64,000 nt of DNA from Protopterus annectens (Eukaryota; Chordata; Ceratodontiformes; Protopteridae): NCBI RefSeq assembly GCF_019279795.1, contig NC_056733.1:1422194552-1422258551 (forward strand). The letters are read 5' to 3'. Shown here in pieces: positions 12,491 through 23,504 of the stretch. The notes under the pieces are model-generated. The model had not been told where the DNA came from, searched no databases, and saw only the letters and a program-made list of their open reading frames with translations. Made by a program: the position numbers and the translations under genes. Each line of letters begins with the position of its first letter. The first letter of the stretch is position 1.

Positions 12491-13392
12491 TTCTCATTAG
12501 GGTTTGGATGTGCTTAATTTGTGCTAGCATCACCCATGTTCAACACTGATTCTTAAAAGCTTCTTGACTGCTCATTCACAACACTCCATCATCAGTGGAT
12601 GTGAAATAAGCATCCTTAGAAGGAATGCCGAGATGATTTTGAACAGTGAGAATAGCTGTTTGAGCCAGGGTATTACCAGGTTTCATAAAGCATGACAGCT
12701 AAAGAAAATGAGTAACCTTTGTAAATTTCTCTGTCTCTCAAACTATGATTATACTGCACTTCTGATCATTTATTAATTTAATTACTGTAAATTTCTGATA
12801 CATAATGACTTTTTTTCATTTAATGTGCTGTACAACTATTTCATTTAGTGCATGGTACATTTTTTTCTCAATTTTTTTTTATTTTTCATATACATTTGAA
12901 TGAATTCCATAGTATTTATACATAACAGCTTAAATAACTATGTACACTATTTACATTAGCCTGACACTATAACAGATCTTAATGTATACAGTTACTTTAT
13001 AAGTATGTCTAATCCATTATCAGAGTGTCTGATCAATTACTGTATAGTGTCAATCAATGATAAGACTTTTCCCCAAGGTTTGTTGATAAATGGCTTTGGA
13101 TAAATTCTTAAGTTCTTTCATTTTAATTTCCAATAATGCTGTGGTCTTCAGTAGGCTGTAGAAGTCTTCCAAAGTTGGTATTGCGTTTGCATTCCATCTT
13201 CTTGTTATACACTTCCTTGAAATTGCAAGTATAGTCCATACTAGATACATGTTTGACCTATTCAAATGAGGACCTTCGTTCACATTTAATAATACCAGAG
13301 GTTTAGTTAAATAAAATGATTCAATAAATAAAGCTTGTAGAAAGCTATTGAAGCTATAAAACCACCTCAAATTTATAACTCAAGAGATTCTT

Positions 13393-16305
13393 ACCACCAA
13401 ATTGCAACTTAATAAAAACAAATGTATTAATATCATCTGTATGTACATTCCCACAGGAAATAATATATCTACACTCGAAGATACCCTTCACTGGCCATCA
13501 TGTAACTACCCCCAAGAAACCTTACTACTCGGAGATTTTAACATAGATTGGAACACCTGCTCCTCAGAATCCCCAACCACCCATGTTAACCTGCATGCAT
13601 TTACTCAAATCATAACCACCCCTACCAGGACATGAAAACCTAACCATAAAGAAAGCATACTTTATTGGATACTTATCTATAGTCACCCCCACCTGTACAC
13701 CTCTGGGACCCTCCCTGATGACTTAAGTGATCACCTTCTTAACTATATAATTAAGCATAAAGCCACCAACCCAAACTCAGAATGATAAGAAACAAAAATA
13801 ACTTTAACCTTGCCAATTTCCAACAGAAACTAAACTCATGTAAATTTTCAGTTTTACACAGTTTAGATATTTTTAAGAATGGCCTGGACATTTATTATTT
13901 ATCATTATTTATTTATTATGTTTTTGGCATATTGGCAAGCTAGAAGGTCTTTAATGCCCATGCTTGTAACACTTGTACGTATATGTATAAAATTCTAAAA
14001 CCCCTCCCCTTAGAGGAAGCAGTTGTATACTTCAACAACAAATTCCTTGAGATCCTTGACTCTCGTGCACCTGTTCGCTTTATAAGAATAAAGGCAAAAA
14101 CTGCGCCATGGCTTTCAAAAGAGTCCAAACTAAAAATCACCCTTACAAACAAAGCATGGGCATTATGGTGTACTACAAAAGACCCCCAATATCACATTAA
14201 ATATAGGCAATCAAGGAATGAGAATAAAAAGTCCATTTTACAAGACAAAAAAAAATTATACTATAATCTACAGCAAATAAATCAAAACAACCCTCAGAAG
14301 TTTGGGGTAGGTTTAAATAAACTGTTACATCCTGAACAAACTTCCACCCTGACCCCTGCAGCCACCATTGATAAACTACCTGAGGAAGTCTCAGACAGTT
14401 TTAATGGATTCTTTAAGGAGACAATCCAAGCCCTAGCTAGCCAACTACCTCCAAGCTCCCCTGGCCCTGAGGACACCACCCCTAGTAACCAACTCTCATT
14501 CAGATTCCAACCAGTTGCCATTTCACTTACCTGTACCTTGATCAAAAAATTATCTCTCTGCTGATCTACTCCCTGATGAGTATCTACAAAAAGCAGCTGC
14601 CATTGCTTACCCCATCTCTATACTAATCAATCGAACCATAGTAGAAGCCAAAATCCCCACCATCTGGAAAATATCCTATGTAATCCCACTTCACAAAGGA
14701 GGTAGCTCTACTGAACTATTTAATTATAGGCCAATAGCTATATTATCTCCACTTGCAAAGATTATGGAAAAATGTATTCATAGACAACTGCTGCACCATC
14801 TAATTTAGAATAACCTTATGGCAGACTCCCAGCACAGCTTCCGACCTCACCACAGCACTACCTCAGCCCTCCTAGCCTTCTCCAACACCATTAACCATAA
14901 TCGCAACAATAACATATCCCTCAGCCTTCTTCTTGGATCTCTCCAAGGCATTTGATATGGTTGATCACCAACTTCTAATCCACACCCTGAAAACATTCTG
15001 TCTAGATAATAAAGCCTTTCAATGGTTCCAATCTTATATTAGTGGCAGACAACAGGCTACAGGCTGTCCTTTGGCAAAACAAACAAACTTCCTCCCCAAC
15101 TCCCTTGGTGTACCCCAGGGTTCTACACTAAGGCCCTTTCTGTTCTCCATTTTCATCAATAACCTTTATACTGTTATCCCAAAAATCAGCTGTATCCAAT
15201 ACAGTGACGACTCCAGCTTGATCTGCTCAGCAACATCTCAGACAGAACTATGGTCAGCTACCCAGAACACCTTCAACATAATAGAAAACTGGCTTTCTGG
15301 ACGTCGTCTGATCTTAAATCCTAAAAAAACAAAACTGTTACTTTTCACCAACTCATAGGTCTACTGCATTCACCTTTACCATAAAATCCAATAATGGCAC
15401 TATAATCTCCCTAGACACCTCTACAAAACTACTAGGTGTTATCATAGATAACGATCTTAAATTCGACCTGCATGTTAATCAAGCTATCAAAACCATCAAT
15501 AAAAAACTAGGGTCACTTTACAGGATAAAAGCCTTTTTAACCCCACGTGCTAGAATTGCCATAGCTCGCTCTCACCTACTTTCAACACTTCTTTACGCAT
15601 CCCCTTTACTCTATAATTTAAACAAGTCTGTCCTCAACAAACTCTCTGCTACACCCACATTGCCAGATTTGTCACCGGTCTGCCTTATAGAACCCACCAC
15701 TGTAGCAATCTAAACCAGCGTGTGTGGCTAGAACTGCCCAGCTTGATCCAGTATAACCAATTGATTATGGCATATAAAATCCTTTACAATCCAGATAATA
15801 CTCCTGAACTAAAAAAACATTATCACTCCCTAAACAATCCCAGACCTCTTCGATCTTCTAACAGACTGCTAGTTCAGACTATTAAAACTAATAACTCAGC
15901 AGGTGACTCTCTGCCAACTCTGCAGGTAGATCCTGGAACTCACTCCCAGCTGATATTACTTTACTTACCACCCTGAGGCAATTTAAGATAAGACTCAAAC
16001 AATATTTAGCACGAAACTGGCTATGTCAATGTATCAAACCAGACTAACTCTCCTCTACTATGAGCTAATAACTATAATTTAGCTTAGTTGTGTTACATAA
16101 TCTGGATTTACACCCGGGATTATCTTTAACCTTGGAATTTGCATAACTTGTTATGTGTGTAACCACTGTATACAATGTATCTGTAATCTTAACTGCTTAT
16201 CTTGGAGCTTTTCTCCCTGGGTCTCCACTGAAAATGAACATGAATCCAGTCGGACTATCCCAGTCAACAAATGTAAAATAAATAAAATAAATAATAAATA
16301 TTAAT
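13393..16305 (+). mobile_element. L2-like LINE, copy B, inserted in Tx1-like no. 1
   Basis: A plus-strand, 5'-truncated LINE. It begins in the endonuclease domain (LLLGDFNIDWN, 13402-13635) and continues through the linker (13983-14564). It then runs into the reverse transcriptase: IPLHKGGSSTELFNYRPIAI in one frame near 14680-14740, and DLSKAFDMVDHQLLIHTL, GVPQGSTLRPFLF, QYSDDSSLI and RLILNPKKTKLL in the open stretch 14933-15358. The C-terminal domain follows to about 15976. The 3' end (16200-16300) has the family module GGAGCTTTTCTCCCTGGG and an AATAAA-rich tail. The catalytic FADD-like motif reads YSDD here. Several frame breaks are present. This is the best copy of its family in the window. 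Confidence 0.85.
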
Positions 16306-17004
16306 ACCATTCCAAAATGGCTTAATTTTAACACAAAGAAAACATGGTTCCAATCTGCACTGTGTACTTGCTCACATCTCCCAACAAATTCCTATTATGG
16401 AAGAACTAATTTTACTAATTCTGTCTGGGGTTAAGAATGCTCTGTGCAAGCATTTCCAATTAAAAACTTTCCCGTATTGTAGAAAGGATGTATATTGGTT
16501 TTAATATCTTCAGTTATCTGTATTGAGTGCCCTTTTGTTACATATTTCCAAAATTAGGTTTTGGGTGTTGTTTTATAGTTTATCAATATTTTGTAAACTT
16601 TTAAAATACTGTTTCCCATGTCAAAGGTGTTATACATGATTTCATATATGTATTTAGTAAATGTAGGTATTTATTTAAATGAAGAATTGTTAATTATTCT
16701 ACTTACATCTTGTGGATATGACAGACTACTCTGTAAAGTTAGCCAGTCCTGTTGTGGAATTTTGTATGTTGTTTTTATTACTTGCATATCTAAAACGTTT
16801 AGTTCTTTGATGCATTGGAGTCAACAAACAAATCATTTTGGTTCCCAGTTATTAATAATTTCTCTATATATTTTATGTGGAAAGTTCTCTGTGACTATAA
16901 ATGGTGTAAAAGATCAAACCAAATTTTAAATCTATATTGCATTAATAACTTTCCTAAATGAGTCAATGTAATAATCATACGAGTTTTAGTGGGTTTAGTT
17001 ATGT

Positions 17005-17019
17005 TATATTGCATACTAA
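17005..17019. repeat. Target-site duplication, left, of Penelope-like element
   Basis: The 15-bp sequence TATATTGCATACTAA occurs here and again at 19516-19530, on either side of the Penelope-like element and inside the Tx1-like LINE. A perfect duplication suggests a single and not very old insertion event. Confidence 0.85.
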
Positions 17020-17020
17020 A

Positions 17021-17168
17021 GGGCCGACACCAGTTGAGGTTGCCAAAAAATATAAATTTAATTGAATTCAACTAGGGAGTATAAACTATCCCCCAAGTCA
17101 AACACAAAATGCCATATATTAAATAAGCAAACCGGTTTCGGCTGTAAAAGCCTTCATCAGTGCATGAA
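17021..17168 (-). repeat. Inverted terminal repeat (pLTR part) of Penelope-like element
   Basis: The first 148 bases after the target duplication are the reverse complement of 19297-19455 with modest divergence. For example TTGCTTATTTAATATATGGC occurs on the minus strand here and on the plus strand at 19347. Penelope-like elements are known to carry a terminal repeat (pLTR), often in inverted orientation at the 5' end. This copy contains the hammerhead-like core at 17127-17163. Confidence 0.85.
17127..17163 (-). ncRNA. Hammerhead-ribozyme-like core in Penelope terminal repeat
   Basis: Read on the minus strand: GCA, then CTGATGA, then a short hairpin (GGC, loop TTTTACA, GCC), then GAAA, then CCGG, then TT and TGC. 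This order matches stem I, the CUGAUGA box, stem II, the GAAA box, a two-base-pair stem III and a cleavage site before the other strand of stem I. GCA and TGC pair as stem I. Penelope-like elements are known to encode such minimal hammerheads, thought to work as dimers because stem III is so short. The related plus-strand sequence at about 19303-19340 has changes in both boxes. Activity is not shown. Confidence 0.6.
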
Positions 17169-19289
17169 ACAAACCATCAAAGACAAAAAAACACTTTGAT
17201 GGGCATGACATCTGCAACAATAATCTGTCTAGGTTTGAACAATCAGCTTTGGAGGATTTCAAAAACAATAAAAATCTTGTCATATTGTCAGCTGAAAAAG
17301 GAGGAGCAGTAGTAGTTATGAATTGGGATAGTTACTATCAGGAAGCACAGAGACAGCTGGGGGATGCCAGGTGCTATATGCCTATGCCCCTTGATCCCAC
17401 TAGCAAGTTTAAAGTTGAAACTGACCGATTTTTAGCTCAGGCTTAACAGGAAGGTATCATTACACAGACCGATGTGTACCATCTGAAGGTTAAGGATCCC
17501 AAATCACAATACATCTATTTTTTTTACTTAAAATACACAAGGATCCTCACTGTCCAACAGGAAGGCCAATTGTTTCAGGTAGGGGGAGCTTAACTGAGCC
17601 TGTCTGAATTTCTTACTCTTTATCTAAAACCTCTCCTGGTTTACATTAGATTACGTACCCAGGATACCACCAAACTTCTAGGTATCATCTCCAATACTCA
17701 GTTGGAACCAGGTTGGCTTCTCTGCACATTAGATGGGACTGCCGTATACAGCAATATTCTGCACAGGGCAGGGTTAATGGCCCTACAATACTGGTTAGAT
17801 TTAAGTGCTTTGTATCCACCTGGTTTCAATACTTTGTTAGTCTGTATGACTGAAGACGTCCTTGCAAAAAATGTGTTCTTTTTTCATGGGCAATGGTATT
17901 GGCAGTCACAGGGTATGACAATGGGGGCATCCTTTGCCCCAATATATGCAGATTTATTTATGGCCTACCTGGAGACCGAACTGATCTATGATTCCAATCA
18001 TAACATCTATTTGGATGAAATAGATATTTGGAGACTATACCTGGATGATTGTTGGCTCGTATGAAAGGCGGATGTGCCTCACCTTTTGGAATTTGTGGAA
18101 TATCTTAACCAAAATAAATGGAGAATTGAATTTAAGGCAAATTTTGATCTCAAGCAAATTACATTTCTGGATGTGACCATTACCAGAAATTATGATAGCA
18201 CTCGGTGTACACAAATTTGTAGGAAATATCCCCAGTACAATTCCTTACTTCATGCTAGTAGTTTACATTAGCCTCATGTGGTATGTAATATACCCACATC
18301 CCAATTTTTGAGGATTAAATGCATCTGTTCTGATAATGATACCTTCCTTCAATACAAGTTAGATTTGGCCAACCATTTTCATAATAGGGGCGATCATGTA
18401 GGCAATATTGCGATGGCAGGCAATTGGGCTTCTACACAGGTTAGGGAAAATATTTTGCAATATAAAAATAAGGACCGGACATCACAAGATCATGATGTTT
18501 TAAGAATGGTCACTAAATATGGATGTAATACCAAACCTTTTCTGAACATCATTCAGAAATATTGTACATTTTACTATCTGACCCCAAATCAGCTTCTAAG
18601 ATAGGCCAGAGATGCTTTTTCTCCTTCATACTGGGAAGAAATTTGGGCTCAATTTTGAGCCACTATAAACACACTTCTCAAGTTCCAGCTGGACACATAC
18701 AAAATACACTTATGGGTGACAAGTTGTGCGGTACCTATCCATGTGGTCATTGTACACACCGTGTTAAGGTTTTCAAAATTAAAGAATTCACCAGTCCTAA
18801 CACCAATAAAGTTTTTGACATAAGATTTTTTTGCTAACTGTGGTTCGGACTGGGTGGTCAATTTGGCCTCCTGTCACTGTTCAACTTTTTATGTAGGCCA
18901 AACATCTAGACCATTACGAATTAGAATTTCTGAACACACCAGTGACATCAGGAACCATAAACTTTCAAGTGCACTTTACAAACATACACTCAAGCACCCA
19001 TCTGCTTCATTTCACTTTACGGTTATTGACAAAGTTATAGGTGACAGATCCCATAAAAGTGGATGGCACACTATTTTAAATAAAGAAAGAAAATGGATAA
19101 TCAAATTAGGTGGTCTTTTTAGCCCTGGTTTGAATGGACATCTTTAATCCCTTTCCAATAAGAATCCATTGCTCATTATGAAGTTACTGCATATCTCTAA
19201 CATTTTTCCAATAGGAATTCATTATTCATTAATTATTTAATTGGCAAGTGCTATTTAAATCAATGTTCTGATGTGTTTTTTGTCTTTTA

Positions 19290-19515
19290 TAGTTTAATTC
19301 ATACACTGAAGAAGGCTTTTACAGCCAAAACCAGTTTGCTTATTTAATATATGGCATTTTTGTGCTGACTTGGGGGCAATTTAAAGTCCCTAGTTGAATT
19401 CAGTTAAATTTATATTTTTTGGCATCCTCCACTGATGCTGGCCCTTTATTTTCGTTTGACTTTGTGGTATTTTGGGCTTTGGCACCTGCCATACTTGCGA
19501 GGGGTTTGGTTGGAG
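19290..19515 (+). repeat. Right terminal repeat and tail of Penelope-like element
   Basis: It starts near ATTCATACACTGAAGAAGGC and extends to the target duplication at 19516. The first 150 bases or so are repeated in inverted orientation at 17021-17168. The last 60 to 75 bases (after GCTGGCCCTTTA) have no counterpart on the left. Confidence 0.8.
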
Positions 19516-22500
19516 TATATTGCATACTAATATATATGTGCCACTGCAAATTGTTTTTATCTATTTGAAATTTTTTTTGTAAATCAAATTCATTTATTGA
19601 TATTACAGTTAGTAATTCTTTCCAATTTGAAGTGCAATTTGGACTTATCCAATCTGAGATTGTTTTAGATATTGATGCTTTTATATATATTTCTGATATG
19701 ATATATTAAAGCTATTCTGTTTCTTTTGGGAAACCATAAAACATTTTTTATTAGGCATGAATTTATTTCTTTAAGTATATTCCTTTCTGGTAACAGTTGT
19801 ATTGCCAAGGGCAGTAAAACCATTTTTATTAACTGTAGTCTATCTTCAAATGTTAATATTATTTTGTTCCCTTTTTCCACAGAGATTTTAATTGTATCGA
19901 TGATATTATTGTAGTTTTTGAGACTAATTCATTATTATCCTTGCATAACTCAATTCCTATATGTTTTAAGGCAGATTATTGTTTCCTTATGATGTGATCC
20001 CCCTTAGTCTACAGTTCTTTTTTTATTTAAAAATAAAAATTTGGATTTTGATTTACTGAAATAGAGTCCTGAAGTCATGTGAAATTTGTCAATTAATATA
20101 TCTAATTCTTCTAATGTCTCTTTTGTATTAGATAATGTTAGTAATATGTCATCAGCAAATAGCATTACTTTAGAATTGTATTGTTCATCAGTATCTATTC
20201 CTTTGATTTTTATATTATTACGAATGGAATCTACCAATATTTTAATAGCCAGAGCAAGTAGAATTGGTGACATGGGATATCCTTGTTTAGTGCCTTTTGC
20301 TATATGTATAGATTCAAAGGTAAAAGGACCTAACTTGACATATCTTAAATTATTTGTATAGATATTCTTTAGGAGATGAACAAAGGATGCAGGAAATTCA
20401 AACAGCATTACGATTTTGAATAAATAGTCCCAATTTAGGGAATCAAAGGCTTTCTCTACATCTAAGCCAATTATTAGTGTTCCTTTATTTTCTTTAATAT
20501 AATCTAAAAGATAAATTATCCTTTTAATATTGCCGTGTGTGTCTATGATATATAAATCCAGTATGATCATCATTTGTTTTGGATAGTGGTATTTTCATTC
20601 TGTTAGTTAATATTGTCATGAATAACTTATAGTCAATATTTAATAATGATATAGGTCTATATGAGGTACAGAGGTTTGGGGATTTGTTTTCCTTTAGAAT
20701 TGGTGTGATTAAGGAACATCTCCAAGAGGGTGGTATGAAAGCTTGTGACTGAATTTCTAATAGAGTTTTACAAAAGAGGAATAGTACCTCTGAAGGAAAA
20801 AGTTTATATCCATAATTATTCCATCTATACCTGGGAGCTTTATTAGTTTTACCCACTTTTATTGTATTTGTAATTTCTTTGTAGGATATGGGTGCTTGCA
20901 GATCTACTTTTAATTTTTCTGGTATTTTTTTTTATATTTTTCATCTAGATTTAATTGATCAATATGTACATTTTCTTTTTGGAAATGTTCCAAATAGTGA
21001 TTTCTATAGGCATCAAAAATGTCACCTATATCAGAGACATTTTTGGCCTTTCTTTTCATGGAAGATACTTTTAATGTTATTAGCTTTTGATTGCACTTTG
21101 ATTCTTGTGGATAAATTACGTATATATTTGGGAGAAGTGGCAGAGGTATTCATTTTTAGTTTTTCTAAAGCTAAACTAGTTTTATGTGTTAGAATTTTGT
21201 TGTATTTATTGCTTAATACTTCAACTTTCTTTTTCATCTCCAAATGATTTTCATTTTTTTCAGTTTTTACTGACAAAAGTTTGGATTGTAAATCTAATAA
21301 TTCAGAATCCCATTTGCTGATTATTTTTTATACCAAGTTAGGGTTTTACCATATACGTAAGCTTTTTATGAGTCCCGTATCATTATTTTATCTCTGTGAT
21401 GTAATTAATAGAAGAACTGTAATTCAGATAATAACCAGGGTTTGAACTCTTTAATTTTAGTTACATATGCTGGAATTCTGGAGTTGAAAATTAATGGCTT
21501 GTTCCCATTTTGAAGTTGTAGTATCAATGAATTGTGGTCTGAAAAGGGTCGGAGTGATTGAAAAATTAATGATTTTAGAGTGTAAGTCATGGGCAGCAAA
21601 TATTTTATCTATTTCTAGTTTGGGTACCAAATCTGTGATCTTGATGGGAAAACAACAAAGATTTTCCTTCTTTAAATTTAAAAGTATCTACAAGCTGAAA
21701 TGATTCTACCCAATTGTTTAAAGCTTTTGATACAGAAGATGTACACAGCGGTCTTTTACTTGTAGTTTCAGAAATATCAAATATACAGTTAAAATCTCCT
21801 ACTAATATTAAGTTGCCTTTATAATTACTGGAAATTAAATCCAAGTGTTTTTTTTTAACAGTTCCTGTTCCAATGCCTGGGAACCAGTATAGATTGGCTA
21901 GGGTCCATCTTCTGTTACTATATTTAACTATTACTAATGCCATAAGGCCTTCTTTATCTTCATACTTATAAATGATTTCTGGGCTATTCACATTTCTTTT
22001 CCATAAAATTGTTACCACTTTTGTCTTTGTCTTATAAGTGGATTGCGCCAATATCATACATTCCTTAGGATTCCATTTGTAATTGTCATTTGTTTTGAAA
22101 AGAGTTTCTTGAAGGAAGACAGTTTGTGCTTTGTTCAGTTTTAAATATTTCAGTAGATTTGATCTCTTGCTAGGATTGTTTAAGCCATTGGTATTTAAAG
22201 ATAATAAAGTTAAACCCATCTTAGGTTATTTAGACTATGTATTTTTTGTTTTATTGTGACTAGTAAACATTTTTCTCGGGTAACTATAAAGTATATGTTT
22301 GAGTTTTTAAAGGAAATTATCAATTTTATACTTTGAGTGTTTACCAATAAAGTAATGTTTTGGTCAGGAATACTAAAAATGGTTTTGTGAAATAAAAATT
22401 CTAAATTAATAAATGTTAACAAAACTAAGATCCGCACTAGCCATGGAACGAAAGTCATTCCTAATCTGATGGATAAACCTAAGTCCATCAGACTATTACT

Positions 22501-22940
22501 CATACTTTGACAATCCAGAACATCTGAGTTCCATAAACTGAATTATCATATGGAGAATATTTGTACTAGGAATAAGCAATATTTATGTTATTTTGAACAT
22601 ATACAGTAGATTAGACAGAATTCTAATACAATATAAATGTCTACTTATTGTATAAGCAATTAATATTTACATGAAAAACAGATGACAATCAATTCAATCA
22701 TAGTCCCGTAAGGTAGAGGTCATAAATTGCAGTTCTTTTTTCAAAGCAGCATCTGTATGAGGATTCCTTAAGTTGTTCATATTCAGTGACTCAATATATC
22801 TCCAAGTTACTTGACAGGAAAATTTTTGTACATCTCCACCAAAATGGATATTTATGTAGTTTAGTAATTTATCTATAGATTTATGACATTTTAAACTTGA
22901 AAATAATACATTTTTCCTATATTATTATACCAGTTTATGA

Positions 22941-23065
22941 AGCTCTCAAAATTCACTGCTCTTAGTGGGCCATCTAGGCTCCGCCCCCTGTGTTGTACAT
23001 CTTAATCACTCAGGGGGTCCCAATATACCACAGATGTGAATTATACAACTTTACTTCCAGCAATG
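22941..23065. other. Short unassigned interval
   Basis: Between the 5' end of the Tx1-like LINE and the V-SINE. No feature seen. Confidence 0.4.
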
Positions 23066-23312
23066 ACACATGGTGGTGGTGCTGCGGTAGCGTTGTCTCC
23101 TCACAGTAAGATGCTGACTGGTTCGATTCATAGCTCCAGCGTCTTCTGCATGGAGACATGCGTGAATGGGCGTACCTTCATTGAAGGTTGTGCGGCAGGG
23201 CTGGTAACTCGGCATGTAAAAATCAACTACCAATCATTAGCGGACCGGAGTTCCGCTGCGGTGACCCCTAACCGGGAAAAGCCAAAAGACAACAACTTCC
23301 AGCAATGACACA
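23066..23312 (+). repeat. V-type tRNA-derived SINE, copy 1
   Basis: The head GGTGCTGCGGTAGCGTTGTC followed by TCCTCACAG and GGTTCGATTC looks like a tRNA-derived promoter with A and B boxes, of the type seen in fish V-SINEs (HE1-like). The middle keeps GCATGGAGACATGCGTGAAT-type phrases. The 3' end is CGCTGCGGTGACCCCTAACC then GGGAAAAGCC, the tail shared with copies at 36.9 and 56.8 kb and with the end of the RTE-type LINE at 49.4 kb. Confidence 0.75.
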
Positions 23313-23504
23313 CAACTGTGTGAAAGATAAACTGCACACTAGCTTTGTGTGCTGACAAATTAAAATTCATCAACAAATGTCTAATATTTTAAGCTACCAC
23401 AGCAGACAGGAAGACATTTGGCCCAGATGAAACAGTTTTAGATATTCCTCTTACAATAAATAACTGTTTTATATAATGGTACACCATCCTACTCTGCCAG
23501 AGGG

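Larger units (their letters stand above)
17020..19515 (+). mobile_element. Penelope-like element with GIY-YIG endonuclease
   Basis: The internal region encodes the C-terminal half of a Penelope-like polyprotein on the plus strand: NKNLVILSAEKGGAVVVMN (17249-17446), then the reverse transcriptase (LLCTLDGTAVYSNI, GMTMGASFAPIYADLFMAYL, RLYLDDCWLV; 17702-18064). The GIY-YIG endonuclease follows (CHCSTFYVGQTSRPLRIRIS, EHTSDIRNH; 18838-19147). The YLDD box stands where most relatives have YIDD. The N-terminal part is missing and the frame is broken several times. The element is bounded by a 15-bp target duplication (17005-17019 and 19516-19530). It carries an inverted copy of its right terminal repeat at its left end. 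Confidence 0.9.
12860..22940 (-). mobile_element. Tx1-like (L1 group) LINE no. 1, cut by two insertions
   Basis: Three minus-strand segments form one element: 19516-22940, 16306-17019 and 12860-13392. The rightmost holds the endonuclease start (LLSLNTNGLNNPSKRSNLLK, VFLQETLF, LILVGDFNC; 21605-22219). It also holds the reverse transcriptase (SYRPISLLNIDYKLF; GLDVEKAFDSLNWDYL; GTKQGYPMSPILLALAIKIL; MLFADDILL; 20004-20856). The leftmost holds the C-terminal end (AISRKCITRRWNANAIPTLE; 13050-13370). ALAIKIL after the RT core is typical of Tx1. Sequence at about 22500-22940 may be the end of ORF1. The coding frame has several breaks and the element is dead. It is older than the L2-like and Penelope-like elements inside it. 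Confidence 0.8.
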
